This document shows positions 57,301 to 64,000 of a DNA stretch of 64,000 nucleotides, piece after piece. The DNA lies in the NCBI GenBank assembly GCA_965223165.1, contig CBDCVQ010000012.1, forward strand, positions 1 to 64,000, given 5' to 3'. Each line of letters opens with the position of its first letter. Within the stretch, counting starts at the first letter, position 1. The position numbers and the translations under genes were made by a program. Below the pieces are notes generated by a model that had not been told where the DNA came from, ran no database searches, and was given only the letters and a program-made list of their open reading frames with translations. This DNA comes from JABDMH01 sp965223165 (GTDB lineage Bacteria > Bacteroidota > Bacteroidia > Chitinophagales > Saprospiraceae).

Positions 57301-60300
57301 CCACCTTTGATGACAACTGCCCCGGCGCCACCCTCGCCTGCGTGCCCGCCAGCGGTTCGCTTTTTGCCGTAGGCACTAACCAAGTAACCTGCACCGTCAC
57401 CGATGCGGCCGGCAATACCACCACTTGCACCTTTGATGTCACCGTCAATGACACCCAGATTCCCACCATCACCTGTCCTGCTGATATCACCGTGAGTAAC
57501 GATGCGGGCCAATGCGGGGCCATCGTCAACTTTACCACCACCTTTGATGACAACTGCCCCGGCGCCACCCTCGCCTGCGTGCCCGCCAGCGGTTCGTTTT
57601 TTGCTGTCGGCACCACTCAAGTGACTTGCACGGTCACCGATGCGGCCGGCAATACCGCCACTTGCACCTTTGATGTCACCGTCAATGACACCCAGATTCC
57701 TACCATCACCTGTCCCGCGGATATCACGGTCAGCAACGATGCCGGCCAGTGCGGGGCCATTGTCAACTTTACCACCACCTTTGATGATAACTGTCCCGGC
57801 GCCACCCTCGCCTGCGTGCCCGCCAGCGGTTCGCTTTTTGCCGTAGGCACTAACCAAGTAACCTGCACCGTCACCGATGCGGCCGGCAATACCACCACTT
57901 GCACCTTTGATGTCACCGTCAATGACACCCAGATTCCCACCATCACCTGTCCTGCTGATATCACCGTGAGTAACGATGCGGGCCAATGCGGGGCCATCGT
58001 CAACTTTACCACCACCTTTGATGACAACTGCCCCGGCGCCACCCTCGCCTGCGTGCCCGCCAGCGGTTCGCTTTTTGCCGTAGGCACTACCCAAGTAACC
58101 TGCACCGTCACCGATGCGGCCGGCAATACCACCACTTGCACCTTTGATGTCACCGTCAATGACACCCAGATTCCCACCATCACCTGTCCTGCTGATATCA
58201 CCGTGAGTAACGATGCGGGCCAGTGCGGGGCCATTGTCAATTTTACCACCACCTTTGATGATAACTGCCCCGGGGCCACCCTCGCCTGCGTGCCCGCCAG
58301 CGGTTCGTTTTTTGCCGTAGGCACCACCCAAGTAACCTGCACCGTCACCGATGCGGCCGGCAATACCGCCACTTGCACTTTTGATGTCACCGTCAATGAC
58401 ACCCAGATTCCCACCATCACCTGTCCCGCGGATATCACGGTGAGTAATGATCCAGGACAGTGCGGGGCCATTGTCAACTTTACCACCACCTTTGATGACA
58501 ACTGCCCCGGTGCCACCCTCGCATGCGTGCCCGCCAGCGGTTCGTTTTTTGCCGTAGGCACCACCCAAGTAACCTGCACCGTCACCGATGCGGCCGGCAA
58601 TACCGCCACTTGCACTTTTGATGTCACCGTCAATGACACCCAGATTCCTACCATCACATGTCCCGCGGATATTACGGTCAGCAACGACACCGGCCAGTGC
58701 GGGGCCATGGTCAACTTTACGACCACCTTTGATGATAACTGTCCCGGGGCCACTCTGTCCTGCGTACCCGCCAGCGGTTCGTTTTTTGCCGTAGGCACCA
58801 CTCAAGTAACCTGCACGGTCACCGATGCCGCTGGCAATACCGCCACTTGCACCTTTGATGTCACCGTCAATGACACACAGATTCCTACCATCACCTGTCC
58901 CGCGGATATTACGGTCAGCAACGATGCCGGCCAGTGCGGGGCCATCGTCAACTTTACCACCACCTTTGATGATAACTGTCCCGCCGCCACCCTTGCCTGC
59001 GTGCCCGCCAGTGGTTCGTTTTTTGCCGTAGGCACCACCCAAGTAACCTGCACCGTCACCGATGCGGCCGGCAATACTGCCACTTGCACTTTTGATGTCA
59101 CCGTCATTGACACCCAGATTCCTACCATCACCTGTCCTGCTGACATCACCGTGAGCAACGATCCAGGCCAATGCGGGGCCATCGTCAACTTTACCACCAG
59201 CTTTGATGATAACTGTCCCGCCGCCACCCTCGCCTGCGTGCCCGCCAGTGGTTCGCTTTTTGCCGTAGGCACTACCCAAGTCTGTTGTACCGTCACCGAC
59301 GCGGCGGGGAATACGACCCAATGCTGCTTCGACGTGACCGTCACTGATACGGAGAGTCCGACCATCTCCTGTCCCCCTGGTGACAATGGTATTATCGGAT
59401 GTTCGCCAGATGCCCTGGTACAAGCCACCTCCCTCCCGTTGCAGCCGAATGGTGAAAATTGCATCACGCCTGCTCAGTTTGCCGCGGAAGGCGGATCGGC
59501 ACTCGGCAATTGTGAGGTCAACATCTGCTATTCCGATATCGTGTCGGGGCCCTGCCCTTACCTTATCGAGCGGGTGTTTCGCCTTTCGGACGACGCCGCC
59601 CACGAAGTTACTTGCACGACCACGTATATGATCAATCCTCCATCCCTTTCCTTTTCCTGTCCTCCGGACACACTCTTGGAGAATGATCAGACTCAGCTGG
59701 TGATCGATCAGGCATTTGCCTATTGGAAGGCACAATTTGACTACAATGGTGGCTGTACTGCCAGTGTGGCCTTCAAGATTGATGACGTCGTAGTAGACCT
59801 TGATACTTTGTCTGCACCAGACGCATGTGGGGGAGAAGTCACCGTGGAGATGCTCGTCTCCTCGGACTGTCAAACAGACTCCTGCGAAAGCCAATTCACC
59901 GTGATTAGGTCCGTCCAGGGCCTCCTGCTCACGCTGCCCGCTACTCAAAGTACCTGCTCCAACGATCCGGATCCGCCAACACTGGATGACATTCCGCCTG
60001 TACGATCGGATGAACAGATAGTTTCGAGCTTCCTTTTGATCAGTGGCTGCGTAGACCCAGGGCAAATCAACATAACCCACACGGAGCAGGGACCGACCAT
60101 AGTCAATGGCAGTGAATATCAATTTGAACGGACCTATTTTGTCACGGCACCCAATAGTCTTTCGGCAGATGCTACCGAAACATTTGTGATTCTTCATGAC
60201 CCCGATGGCCCAGTGCTTAGTGGCTTGCCCGAGGACCTAGTGCTCCCGTGTGGCTCGCCCATTCCTCCGATGCCTGAAGTTACAGCCTTTGATGTGGTCT

Positions 60301-62135
60301 ATGGCCCCGTGCCCGTCACCGGTACTTCCACGGAAAGCCCATCCGTGTGTGGGTTAGAAATCGTGCGGACCTGGACGGCTGTGGATGGCTGTAACAACAC
60401 GGTCAGCGGTACGCAGACGATTCTTGTGGTGGATGACGAACCGCCCACCCTGAGGGTTCCATCGGATACTCTCCTAGCCTGTGGCGAGGCCATACCCGCC
60501 CCCTATCATGTGGTGAGCGACGGGTGCTCTCGAGTCGCCGTGGACTTCCATGAATCCGTCCTTGGTGATGCCTCCTGCGAACATTCTATCATCCGGACTT
60601 GGGAGGCCCGCGATGGCTGTGGCAACGTGACGACAAAGAGACAGACCATCACGATCCGAGACGATGAGCCGCCCATGATTACCGTGGTCAATCCGACGAT
60701 CGTTGATATCCCGCTAGGAGGTGAATTGGTCATGTTTGGTTGCGACATTCCAGAGGTGGCCATGTCAGATATCGAGATCTCCGACTGCTGTGACGTGGAA
60801 GTGGAAGTGTCAGATCGACTCATGACGAGTGGTGTCTGTGACATATTTGGATATTATCGAAAATGGATTTGCTCGTACGTAGCTACGGATGCTGCAGGCA
60901 ACATAAGTGAGCACTTTTTCTATGTGTTACAATATGACACATCTGCTCCGGTGCTATATAATGTTCCTGGATTCATAGAGGTCCACTGTGACAGCTTGAT
61001 TCCAGCGGCCGATGTCACTGTCTACGGTGAGGATGACTGCCCACCGGAACCCATACTACACTTCGAGGAAGACACCCTAAGAGATCCCACAGACAGCAGC
61101 AAATTTGCCCTGATACGGACCTGGTCGATGGAGGACCGCTGCGGCAATCTCACCGAGGCTTCTCAGGTGGTATCCGTGTGCGGATTTGACACGACACTCA
61201 TCACCTCAGGATTGGGCAACACCGTCTGGATTGATAGCGATGCAAACGGCCTACAAGACCCTGGCGAGCCAGGTTTAAATGATGTGACGGTCTACCTCAA
61301 TTGCATGGAGGAGGGGCTCGGATTTGTGCGTGTAGACAGCACGGCAACCCGGAGAAGCGGGGGTCAGGACGGACAATTCTTTTTTGATTATTTGATGCCT
61401 GACGACTATCAACTGCAGTTTGTCGTACCTGACAATTGGAGGCTCACCCTGGCCAATCAGGGAAGCGATGATCACCTAGATAGCGATGCGGATGAGTTAA
61501 CGGGCATGACGGAGGTGATTACGTTGACCAGTTTCGATAAGTTAACCAACTTTGATGCAGGCATGGTTCTGTCGACGGCGCTGCCCGTTGAATTGTCGGA
61601 CTTCCATGTGCGCCCCGAGGAATGCAATTCCAGAATACAGTGGAGTACCCTCTCTGAGCAAGGCATCGATAGATTTGAAATTCAGCGATCTGCAGATGGC
61701 GTTGTCTTCGAAAGCATCGAAGTTATCGAAGCCCCCGGAAGTAGCATCGAAACGAGGGATTACACCTTCCTCGATACGCAGCCGCTCGCAAAGAACACAT
61801 ATCGCCTCAAAGTCATGGAAGTGGATGGAACGGTATTCTTTTCAAGCTTGCAGTCACTGGATCACCCGTGCAGGGAAGGGAAAAATGATTTTGCCGTCTT
61901 TCCAAACCCGAGCCAGGGTGTATTCCATCTCAGCTTTAGTCTTGATGCCAGCTTGCCAGTCGGTCTGCGGGTCTACGATAAGTTGGGACAGGTTGTGCAC
62001 GTACAAAAGTGGTATTTGAATTCAGGTCGGCAAGTCGAACCCCTTGACCTCCAGCGACTACCCAACGGCATCTACAGCATACAGATCACCATTGATGGAG
62101 CATTACAATATCGAACGGTCGTCAAAACTAAGTGA
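51168..62135 (+). CDS. Giant modular secreted protein 4 (vWA, SprB, 28 HYR units, T9SS type A)
   Basis: 3655 residues as an uninterrupted frame from 51168, but the first ~71 codons look non-coding. The natural start is the ATG at 51373, which reads into the signal peptide (VRPFRLVAIVVAMLLLAANA) only if the A6 tract at 51377-51382 were A7. Parts (numbering from 51168): von Willebrand A domain ~122-350 with a full MIDAS (DESGS 130-134, T228, TDG with D252); Ig-like segment; SprB-type repeat ~441-512 (PGSTDGSVT...GTYTV..DANGC); 28 HYR units 519-2730; a shared transition module (NDQTQLVIDQAFAYWK); Ig/HYR-like modules; an SdrD-B-like domain ~3349; and a T9SS type A domain ~3575 (VFPNPSQGVFHLS). 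Probable surface adhesin with a metal-binding vWA tip. Confidence 0.9.
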   Translation: MLKGNPNRSFRHPRYVVTWQVHWYLRAQSSAPVMPSVVPPSTPKRVTPSEWPASHTHPSQDRRHSFLNHAKNVRPFRLVAIVVAMLLLAANARSQSCLCDSGTCFSDCSGITANPSVSPMCPLRITIVLDESGSIAGTGSAADIADDVRSAALNFLTSLVSSNISVSVVDFNSQARMPLGNTYFAVTTARVSPGGNLYEYLFGDTDSGGMPTDNKYDPEDYSFPDSYTNWEAAFLTVGNLTLPPDIVVFFTDGNPTAWCTDANCSSFGRSTTGCTPHVAGKSAANVLKSNGTRIFGLGFPNNVLIECNMQHVTGLNQYDPGNSAYDDILSEADYVSVTNSSQLNSALMAIADALTVPCTISSSTNPVCSGSQTTLTVNALQSGPWTYAWNVKGNGTIIGTSQSIIVSPTSTTTYEVTITDTRTGCLITCEYEVMVVPAPTCTASASDASCPGSTDGSVTAVGTGGSPGYTYSIDGGNNFQASGTFANLGIGTYTVLVQDANGCVSSCMATINAVDTQNPTITCPADITVSNDAGQCGAIVNFTTTFDDNCPGATLSCVPASGSFFAVGTSQVTCTVTDAAGNTATCTFDVTVNDTQIPTITCPADITVSNDAGQCGAIVNFTTTFDDNCPGATLACVPASGSFFAVGTTQVTCTVTDAAGNTATCTFDVTVNDTQIPTITCPADITVSNNAGQCGAMVNFTTTFDDNCPGAALACVPASGSFFAVGTTQVVCTVTDAAGNTATCTFDVTVNDTQNPTITCPADITVSNDAGQCGAIVNFTTTFDDNCPGATLACVPASGSFFAVGTTQVTCTVTDAAGNTATCTFDVTVNDTQIPTISCPADITVSNDAGQCGAIVNFTTTFDDNCPGATLACVPASGSFFAVGTTQVTCTVTDATGNTATCTFDVTVNDTQNPTITCPADITVSNDPGQCGAIVNFTTTFDDNCPGATLACVPASGSFFAVGTTQVTCTVTDAAGNTATCTFDVTVNDTQNPTITCPADITVSNDAGQCGAMVNFTTTFDDNCPGATLACVPASGSLFAVGTTQVTCTVTDAAGNTATCTFDVTVNDTQIPTITCPADITVSNDAGQCGAIVNFTTTFDDNCPGATLACVPASGSFFAVGTTQVTCTVTDAAGNTATCTFDVTVNDTQIPTISCPADITVSNDAGQCGAIVNFTTTFDDNCPGATLACVPASGSFFAVGTTQVTCTVTDAAGNTATCTFDVTVNDTQIPTISCPADITVSNDAGQCGAIVNFTTTFDDNCPGATLACVPASGSFFAVGTTQVTCTVTDAAGNTATCTFDVTVNDTQNPTITCPADITVSNDPGQCGAIVNFTTTFDDNCPGTTLACVPASGSLFAVGTTQVTCTVTDAAGNTTTCTFDVTVNDTQIPTITCPADITVSNDAGQCGAIANFTTTFDDNCPGATLSCVPASGSFFAVGTTQVTCTVTDAAGNTATCTFDVTVNDTQIPTITCPADITVSNDAGQCGAIVNFTTTFDDNCPGATLACVPASGSFFAAGTTQVTCTVTDAAGNTATCTFDVTVNDTQNPTITCPADITVSNDAGQCGAMVNFTTTFDDNCPGATLACVPASGSLFAVGTTQVTCTVTDAAGNTATCTFDVTVNDTQIPTITCPADITVSNDAGQCGAIVNFTTTFDDNCPGATLACVPASGSFFAVGTTQVTCTVTDAAGNTATCTFDVTVNDTQIPTISCPADITVSNDPGQCGAIVNFTTTFDDNCPAATLACVPASGSFFAAGTTQVTCTVTDAAGNTATCTFDVTVNDTQIPTISCPADITVSNDVGLCGAIVNFTTTFDDNCPGATLACVPASGSLFAVGTTQVTCTVTDAAGNTATCTFDVTVNDTQIPTIICPADITVSNDPGQCGAIVNFTTTFDDNCPGATLSCVPASGSFFAVGTTQVTCSVTDAAGNTATCTFDVTVNDTQIPTITCPADITVSNDAGQCGAIVNFTTTFDDNCPGATLSCVPASGAFFAVGKTQVTCTVTDAAGNTATCTFDVTVNDTQIPTITCPADITVSNDAGQCGAIVNFTTTFDDNCPGATLACVPASGSLFAVGTNQVTCTVTDAAGNTTTCTFDVTVNDTQIPTITCPADITVSNDAGQCGAIVNFTTTFDDNCPGATLACVPASGSFFAVGTTQVTCTVTDAAGNTATCTFDVTVNDTQIPTITCPADITVSNDAGQCGAIVNFTTTFDDNCPGATLACVPASGSLFAVGTNQVTCTVTDAAGNTTTCTFDVTVNDTQIPTITCPADITVSNDAGQCGAIVNFTTTFDDNCPGATLACVPASGSLFAVGTTQVTCTVTDAAGNTTTCTFDVTVNDTQIPTITCPADITVSNDAGQCGAIVNFTTTFDDNCPGATLACVPASGSFFAVGTTQVTCTVTDAAGNTATCTFDVTVNDTQIPTITCPADITVSNDPGQCGAIVNFTTTFDDNCPGATLACVPASGSFFAVGTTQVTCTVTDAAGNTATCTFDVTVNDTQIPTITCPADITVSNDTGQCGAMVNFTTTFDDNCPGATLSCVPASGSFFAVGTTQVTCTVTDAAGNTATCTFDVTVNDTQIPTITCPADITVSNDAGQCGAIVNFTTTFDDNCPAATLACVPASGSFFAVGTTQVTCTVTDAAGNTATCTFDVTVIDTQIPTITCPADITVSNDPGQCGAIVNFTTSFDDNCPAATLACVPASGSLFAVGTTQVCCTVTDAAGNTTQCCFDVTVTDTESPTISCPPGDNGIIGCSPDALVQATSLPLQPNGENCITPAQFAAEGGSALGNCEVNICYSDIVSGPCPYLIERVFRLSDDAAHEVTCTTTYMINPPSLSFSCPPDTLLENDQTQLVIDQAFAYWKAQFDYNGGCTASVAFKIDDVVVDLDTLSAPDACGGEVTVEMLVSSDCQTDSCESQFTVIRSVQGLLLTLPATQSTCSNDPDPPTLDDIPPVRSDEQIVSSFLLISGCVDPGQINITHTEQGPTIVNGSEYQFERTYFVTAPNSLSADATETFVILHDPDGPVLSGLPEDLVLPCGSPIPPMPEVTAFDVVYGPVPVTGTSTESPSVCGLEIVRTWTAVDGCNNTVSGTQTILVVDDEPPTLRVPSDTLLACGEAIPAPYHVVSDGCSRVAVDFHESVLGDASCEHSIIRTWEARDGCGNVTTKRQTITIRDDEPPMITVVNPTIVDIPLGGELVMFGCDIPEVAMSDIEISDCCDVEVEVSDRLMTSGVCDIFGYYRKWICSYVATDAAGNISEHFFYVLQYDTSAPVLYNVPGFIEVHCDSLIPAADVTVYGEDDCPPEPILHFEEDTLRDPTDSSKFALIRTWSMEDRCGNLTEASQVVSVCGFDTTLITSGLGNTVWIDSDANGLQDPGEPGLNDVTVYLNCMEEGLGFVRVDSTATRRSGGQDGQFFFDYLMPDDYQLQFVVPDNWRLTLANQGSDDHLDSDADELTGMTEVITLTSFDKLTNFDAGMVLSTALPVELSDFHVRPEECNSRIQWSTLSEQGIDRFEIQRSADGVVFESIEVIEAPGSSIETRDYTFLDTQPLAKNTYRLKVMEVDGTVFFSSLQSLDHPCREGKNDFAVFPNPSQGVFHLSFSLDASLPVGLRVYDKLGQVVHVQKWYLNSGRQVEPLDLQRLPNGIYSIQITIDGALQYRTVVKTK
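52722..59357 (+). repeat. 28 tandem HYR units of exactly 79 residues (237 bp)
   Basis: 6636 bp with no insertion or deletion. Unit: PTITCPADITVSND, GQCGAIVNFTTTFDDNC, TLACVPASGSFFAVGTTQ, VTCTVTDAAGNTATCTFDV, with six cysteines (positions 5, 18, 32, 39, 56, 68) that could form three disulfides. Most units differ at a handful of synonymous sites. Only unit 28 is clearly diverged (TSFDDNC, VCCTVTD, QCCFDV). Long antisense frames across this array are by-products of the 237-bp period. Confidence 0.96.
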
Positions 62136-62428
62136 CAAGCATCTGGCGAGTGCCTGGGTTGTTCTCGCCCTGCAGGCCATGCCTACGCAGGAAGTAAAGC
62201 GATGTACCCTCCCCCATTCACTTGCTGCGACGATGGATCGAGAGGGCAAGGGATCGCGATAAAGGCCTGTGGACGAGCTGATCACACATGGAGGAATCGA
62301 CCATGCCTCTACAAGTAGCTGATTAATAACGAATTATGATTAAAAATATATAAAGTGACACTTGGTTGGAGCGAAATTTATTTCTCATCTTCATCCATAG
62401 CATCTTATGCAGATGCACTATTTTAAAA

Positions 62429-62446
62429 CCGTTAATGTACCCGTTA
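62429..62446 (+). promoter_or_regulatory. Paired CCGTTA leader motif
   Basis: AAACCGTTAAT and CCCGTTATG with cores 12 nt apart, 324 nt before the ATG at 62770. Same wording and same distance as before 44540. Confidence 0.55.
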
Positions 62447-62460
62447 TGAATTCACACTCG

Positions 62461-62484
62461 AACGACCTCCGTCGTTTTTCTTTT
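62461..62484 (+). terminator. Attenuator-like hairpin in the leader of giant gene 5
   Basis: AACGAC-CTCC-GTCGTT stem-loop followed by TTTCTTTT, within a possible 14-codon ORF (62446-62490) and about 290 nt before the gene start. It resembles a weak intrinsic terminator. The equivalent place before 44540 keeps CGTCGTTCTTTTT but has a poorer stem. Confidence 0.4.
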
Positions 62485-62769
62485 CCCTAAACAAGAGGTA
62501 AGTTACTTCCGACGCTGGCTACAGTGGCCCCCGTGAGCCGAGCAGAGATTCGGTTTCCTCACTGAGCCCTCTCCCACTCTCGGGATGAGCATATCGTCAT
62601 TCTAACTTCCGTATACAATCCCCACCATCCGCTGCCTGGATCCAGGTACAAGCTTTGCCGAACGGCTACCCCCTGCTACCATCGGCACATAAATGTTTGA
62701 TTTCCACATGGCACATGGTGCTTTAGACAGAGGAAGTCTTACGAACACATATTTAAAACTCAGAATACC

Positions 62770-64000
62770 ATGAGAAACCCGAACTCTCTCCCCAAAGTAG
62801 TTTTGCTGGTACTCAGCATATTTTGCTTGGCAACAACCTCATCCATTTATGCTCAGTCAAGCACTTGTGTGTCTGGCAGTGTCAATAATGGCAATGGAGA
62901 TGCGTGGTCTCCGGATTGCTATTTGAACAACACCTGTGGCCTATCGGGCAATCCTTGTCAGGCGAATGACGTCAATGTGCTCGGCGCGTTTATCGCGGAC
63001 ATCAATGGAGATCCGATCGAACCCTGCAATCTCGGCTCGAGCGTACAAGGATACCTCTGGGCCACCTTCGAAAATGGCTCGGGCTCAGACAGATATGCAG
63101 TTCGTGTCTACGGCGAAGTATTGATAAACGGTGTCTTTTCGGGTACCACTATAAATACATGTGCTTTTGATGCCATAACCAGCGGTGCCATTGAAGACCG
63201 CTTTCTATTTGGGCCGCTCAACTGGACATGTGGCGATGCCCTATCCCTACGCAATCTCTGGATCGCCTGGGACACGGACGCGGGTTCCACCTGTGCAAAT
63301 ACGACGGATTGTGGAGACTATCCGAATTCCAAATGCTTCAAGAATATCAACCTCATAGGCGTGAACATACTTGTGCCAAACTTCGACGTAGAATGTGGTG
63401 CGGCCAACCTCGAATTCTGCTTCTCCGACATGACGATGGGAGGGACACCTTACACGCAGGGAGGAATGACTCCATACAGCTATAGTTGGGATTTTGGCGA
63501 TGGTGGTAGCTCGACACTCGAAGATCCTTGTCACACCTTTGCTGACATAGGTCCCCATACGATCCGGTTGGATGTGACGGATTCTCTGGGCGTGACCGCA
63601 TCGGTCATGCGCACGATACGACTCGATACCTTTAATTGCTGTAATCTGACCGTGACCTGTCCCAACCCTTCCACCTTCAATCTCACTTGCAACGATGCTA
63701 TGCCTGATTGTACCGATACCGAGGCCGACTTCGAGGCGCTGACCGGAGCCAGCATCGAAACCCCATGCAGCACCGTGGTGATCACCTGCGATGATAATGG
63801 CTCCATATGCGCGGGGCAGATCATCCGGGTCATCACGATCGATGATGGAAGGACCATGGAGACCTGCACATTGACTTACAACTTTTCTCAGCCCCCCCTC
63901 ATGACGACCTGCCCTTCTGGTGGCGACCTGAGCTGTAATCCGGCGGCGAGTGACTATGCCGCCGACGATGTTCCTACCTGGACAGGTGGATGTAATGTCG
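62770..64000 (+). CDS. Giant modular secreted protein 5, 5' part only
   Basis: Open from the ATG at 62770 (MRNPNSLPKVVLLVLSIFCL) to the window end, 410 codons and no stop. It is a close paralogue of the gene at 44540 along its whole visible length: signal peptide, SSTCVSGSVNNGNGDAWSPD, CQANDVNVLGAFIADINGDP, PKD domain (YSWDFGDGGSS), C-rich module (CCNLTVTCPNPSTFNLTCND), and the beginning of a first ~81-residue unit (GGDLSCNPAASDYAADD). By analogy, an array of such units, the shared C-terminal region and a T9SS domain should follow beyond the window. Confidence 0.9.
   Translation, partial: MRNPNSLPKVVLLVLSIFCLATTSSIYAQSSTCVSGSVNNGNGDAWSPDCYLNNTCGLSGNPCQANDVNVLGAFIADINGDPIEPCNLGSSVQGYLWATFENGSGSDRYAVRVYGEVLINGVFSGTTINTCAFDAITSGAIEDRFLFGPLNWTCGDALSLRNLWIAWDTDAGSTCANTTDCGDYPNSKCFKNINLIGVNILVPNFDVECGAANLEFCFSDMTMGGTPYTQGGMTPYSYSWDFGDGGSSTLEDPCHTFADIGPHTIRLDVTDSLGVTASVMRTIRLDTFNCCNLTVTCPNPSTFNLTCNDAMPDCTDTEADFEALTGASIETPCSTVVITCDDNGSICAGQIIRVITIDDGRTMETCTLTYNFSQPPLMTTCPSGGDLSCNPAASDYAADDVPTWTGGCNV

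Larger units (their letters stand above)
62136..62769. other. Intergenic and leader region before giant gene 5
   Basis: 634 bp; no larger gene. A+T-rich 62320-62400, then the CCGTTA pair (62429-62446), a possible 14-codon ORF and a hairpin with T tract (62461-62484). Confidence 0.55.

Noticed and set aside
52722..59357. CRISPR-like regular repetition
   Set aside because: Repeats are contiguous 237-bp coding units without spacers and translate to HYR domains.
52680..60197. Two antisense ORFs of more than 1200 codons (52680-56435 and 56562-60197, minus)
   Set aside because: They mirror the HYR array; a 237-bp period divisible by three keeps a stop-free antisense frame open through every unit. 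Gly/Asp/Lys-rich low-complexity product, no start context, no domain.

Overview
The window reads as a chromosomal segment of a Bacteroidota bacterium, most likely from the Saprospiria (Lewinella/Haliscomenobacter-like). The evidence is the type IX secretion (T9SS) sorting domains of both type A (PNP...GxY...) and type B (CHU_C, gliding-motility-associated), several TAnnTTTG promoter boxes, a type II (GSII) glutamine synthetase, HYR/SprB/PKD/SdrD-B-like secreted giants, and core genes in familiar Bacteroidota form. The taxonomic call is inference. No tRNA, rRNA, CRISPR array, transposase or phage gene was recognised.

Positions 1-31,000 are mostly housekeeping and metabolism. They hold a T9SS type B secreted protein, a possible DUF4403 protein, a large BNR/VPS10-type beta-propeller protein overlapping mogA, dihydrolipoyl dehydrogenase, a T9SS-exported animal-type haem peroxidase, and a hydroxymethylglutaryl-CoA lyase homologue. 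A leuACDB leucine operon is bracketed by two paralogous ~519-residue helical-repeat genes. A nitrogen block follows: PII, ammonium transporter, outer-membrane porin and GSII. Next come a helix-hairpin-helix/beta-barrel protein and a minus-strand sulfur-type cluster (ArsR regulator, rhodanese, YeiH-family transporter, small membrane protein).

Positions 31,000-64,000 are a locus of giant, cysteine-rich, modular surface proteins, all on the plus strand: 1345, 1935, about 2015 and 3655 residues, plus a fifth running off the window end. One secreted D-aminoacylase-type gene lies among them. Three of the five share the N-terminal plan (leader domain, PKD, C-rich module). The four whose 3' ends are visible share a long C-terminal region (Ig/HYR-like modules, SdrD-B-like domain, T9SS type A sorting domain). 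They differ mainly in the middle, which holds tandem arrays of different units: 83/96-residue units, ten ~81-residue units, or 28 HYR units of exactly 79 residues. The arrays are close to identical at DNA level and carry traces of multi-unit duplication. Three of the genes have a long 5' leader with a paired CCGTTA motif. The largest gene appears to have its signal peptide one base out of frame at an A6 tract. This locus is the most interesting part of the window and looks like a set of diversifying adhesins or surface fibres.
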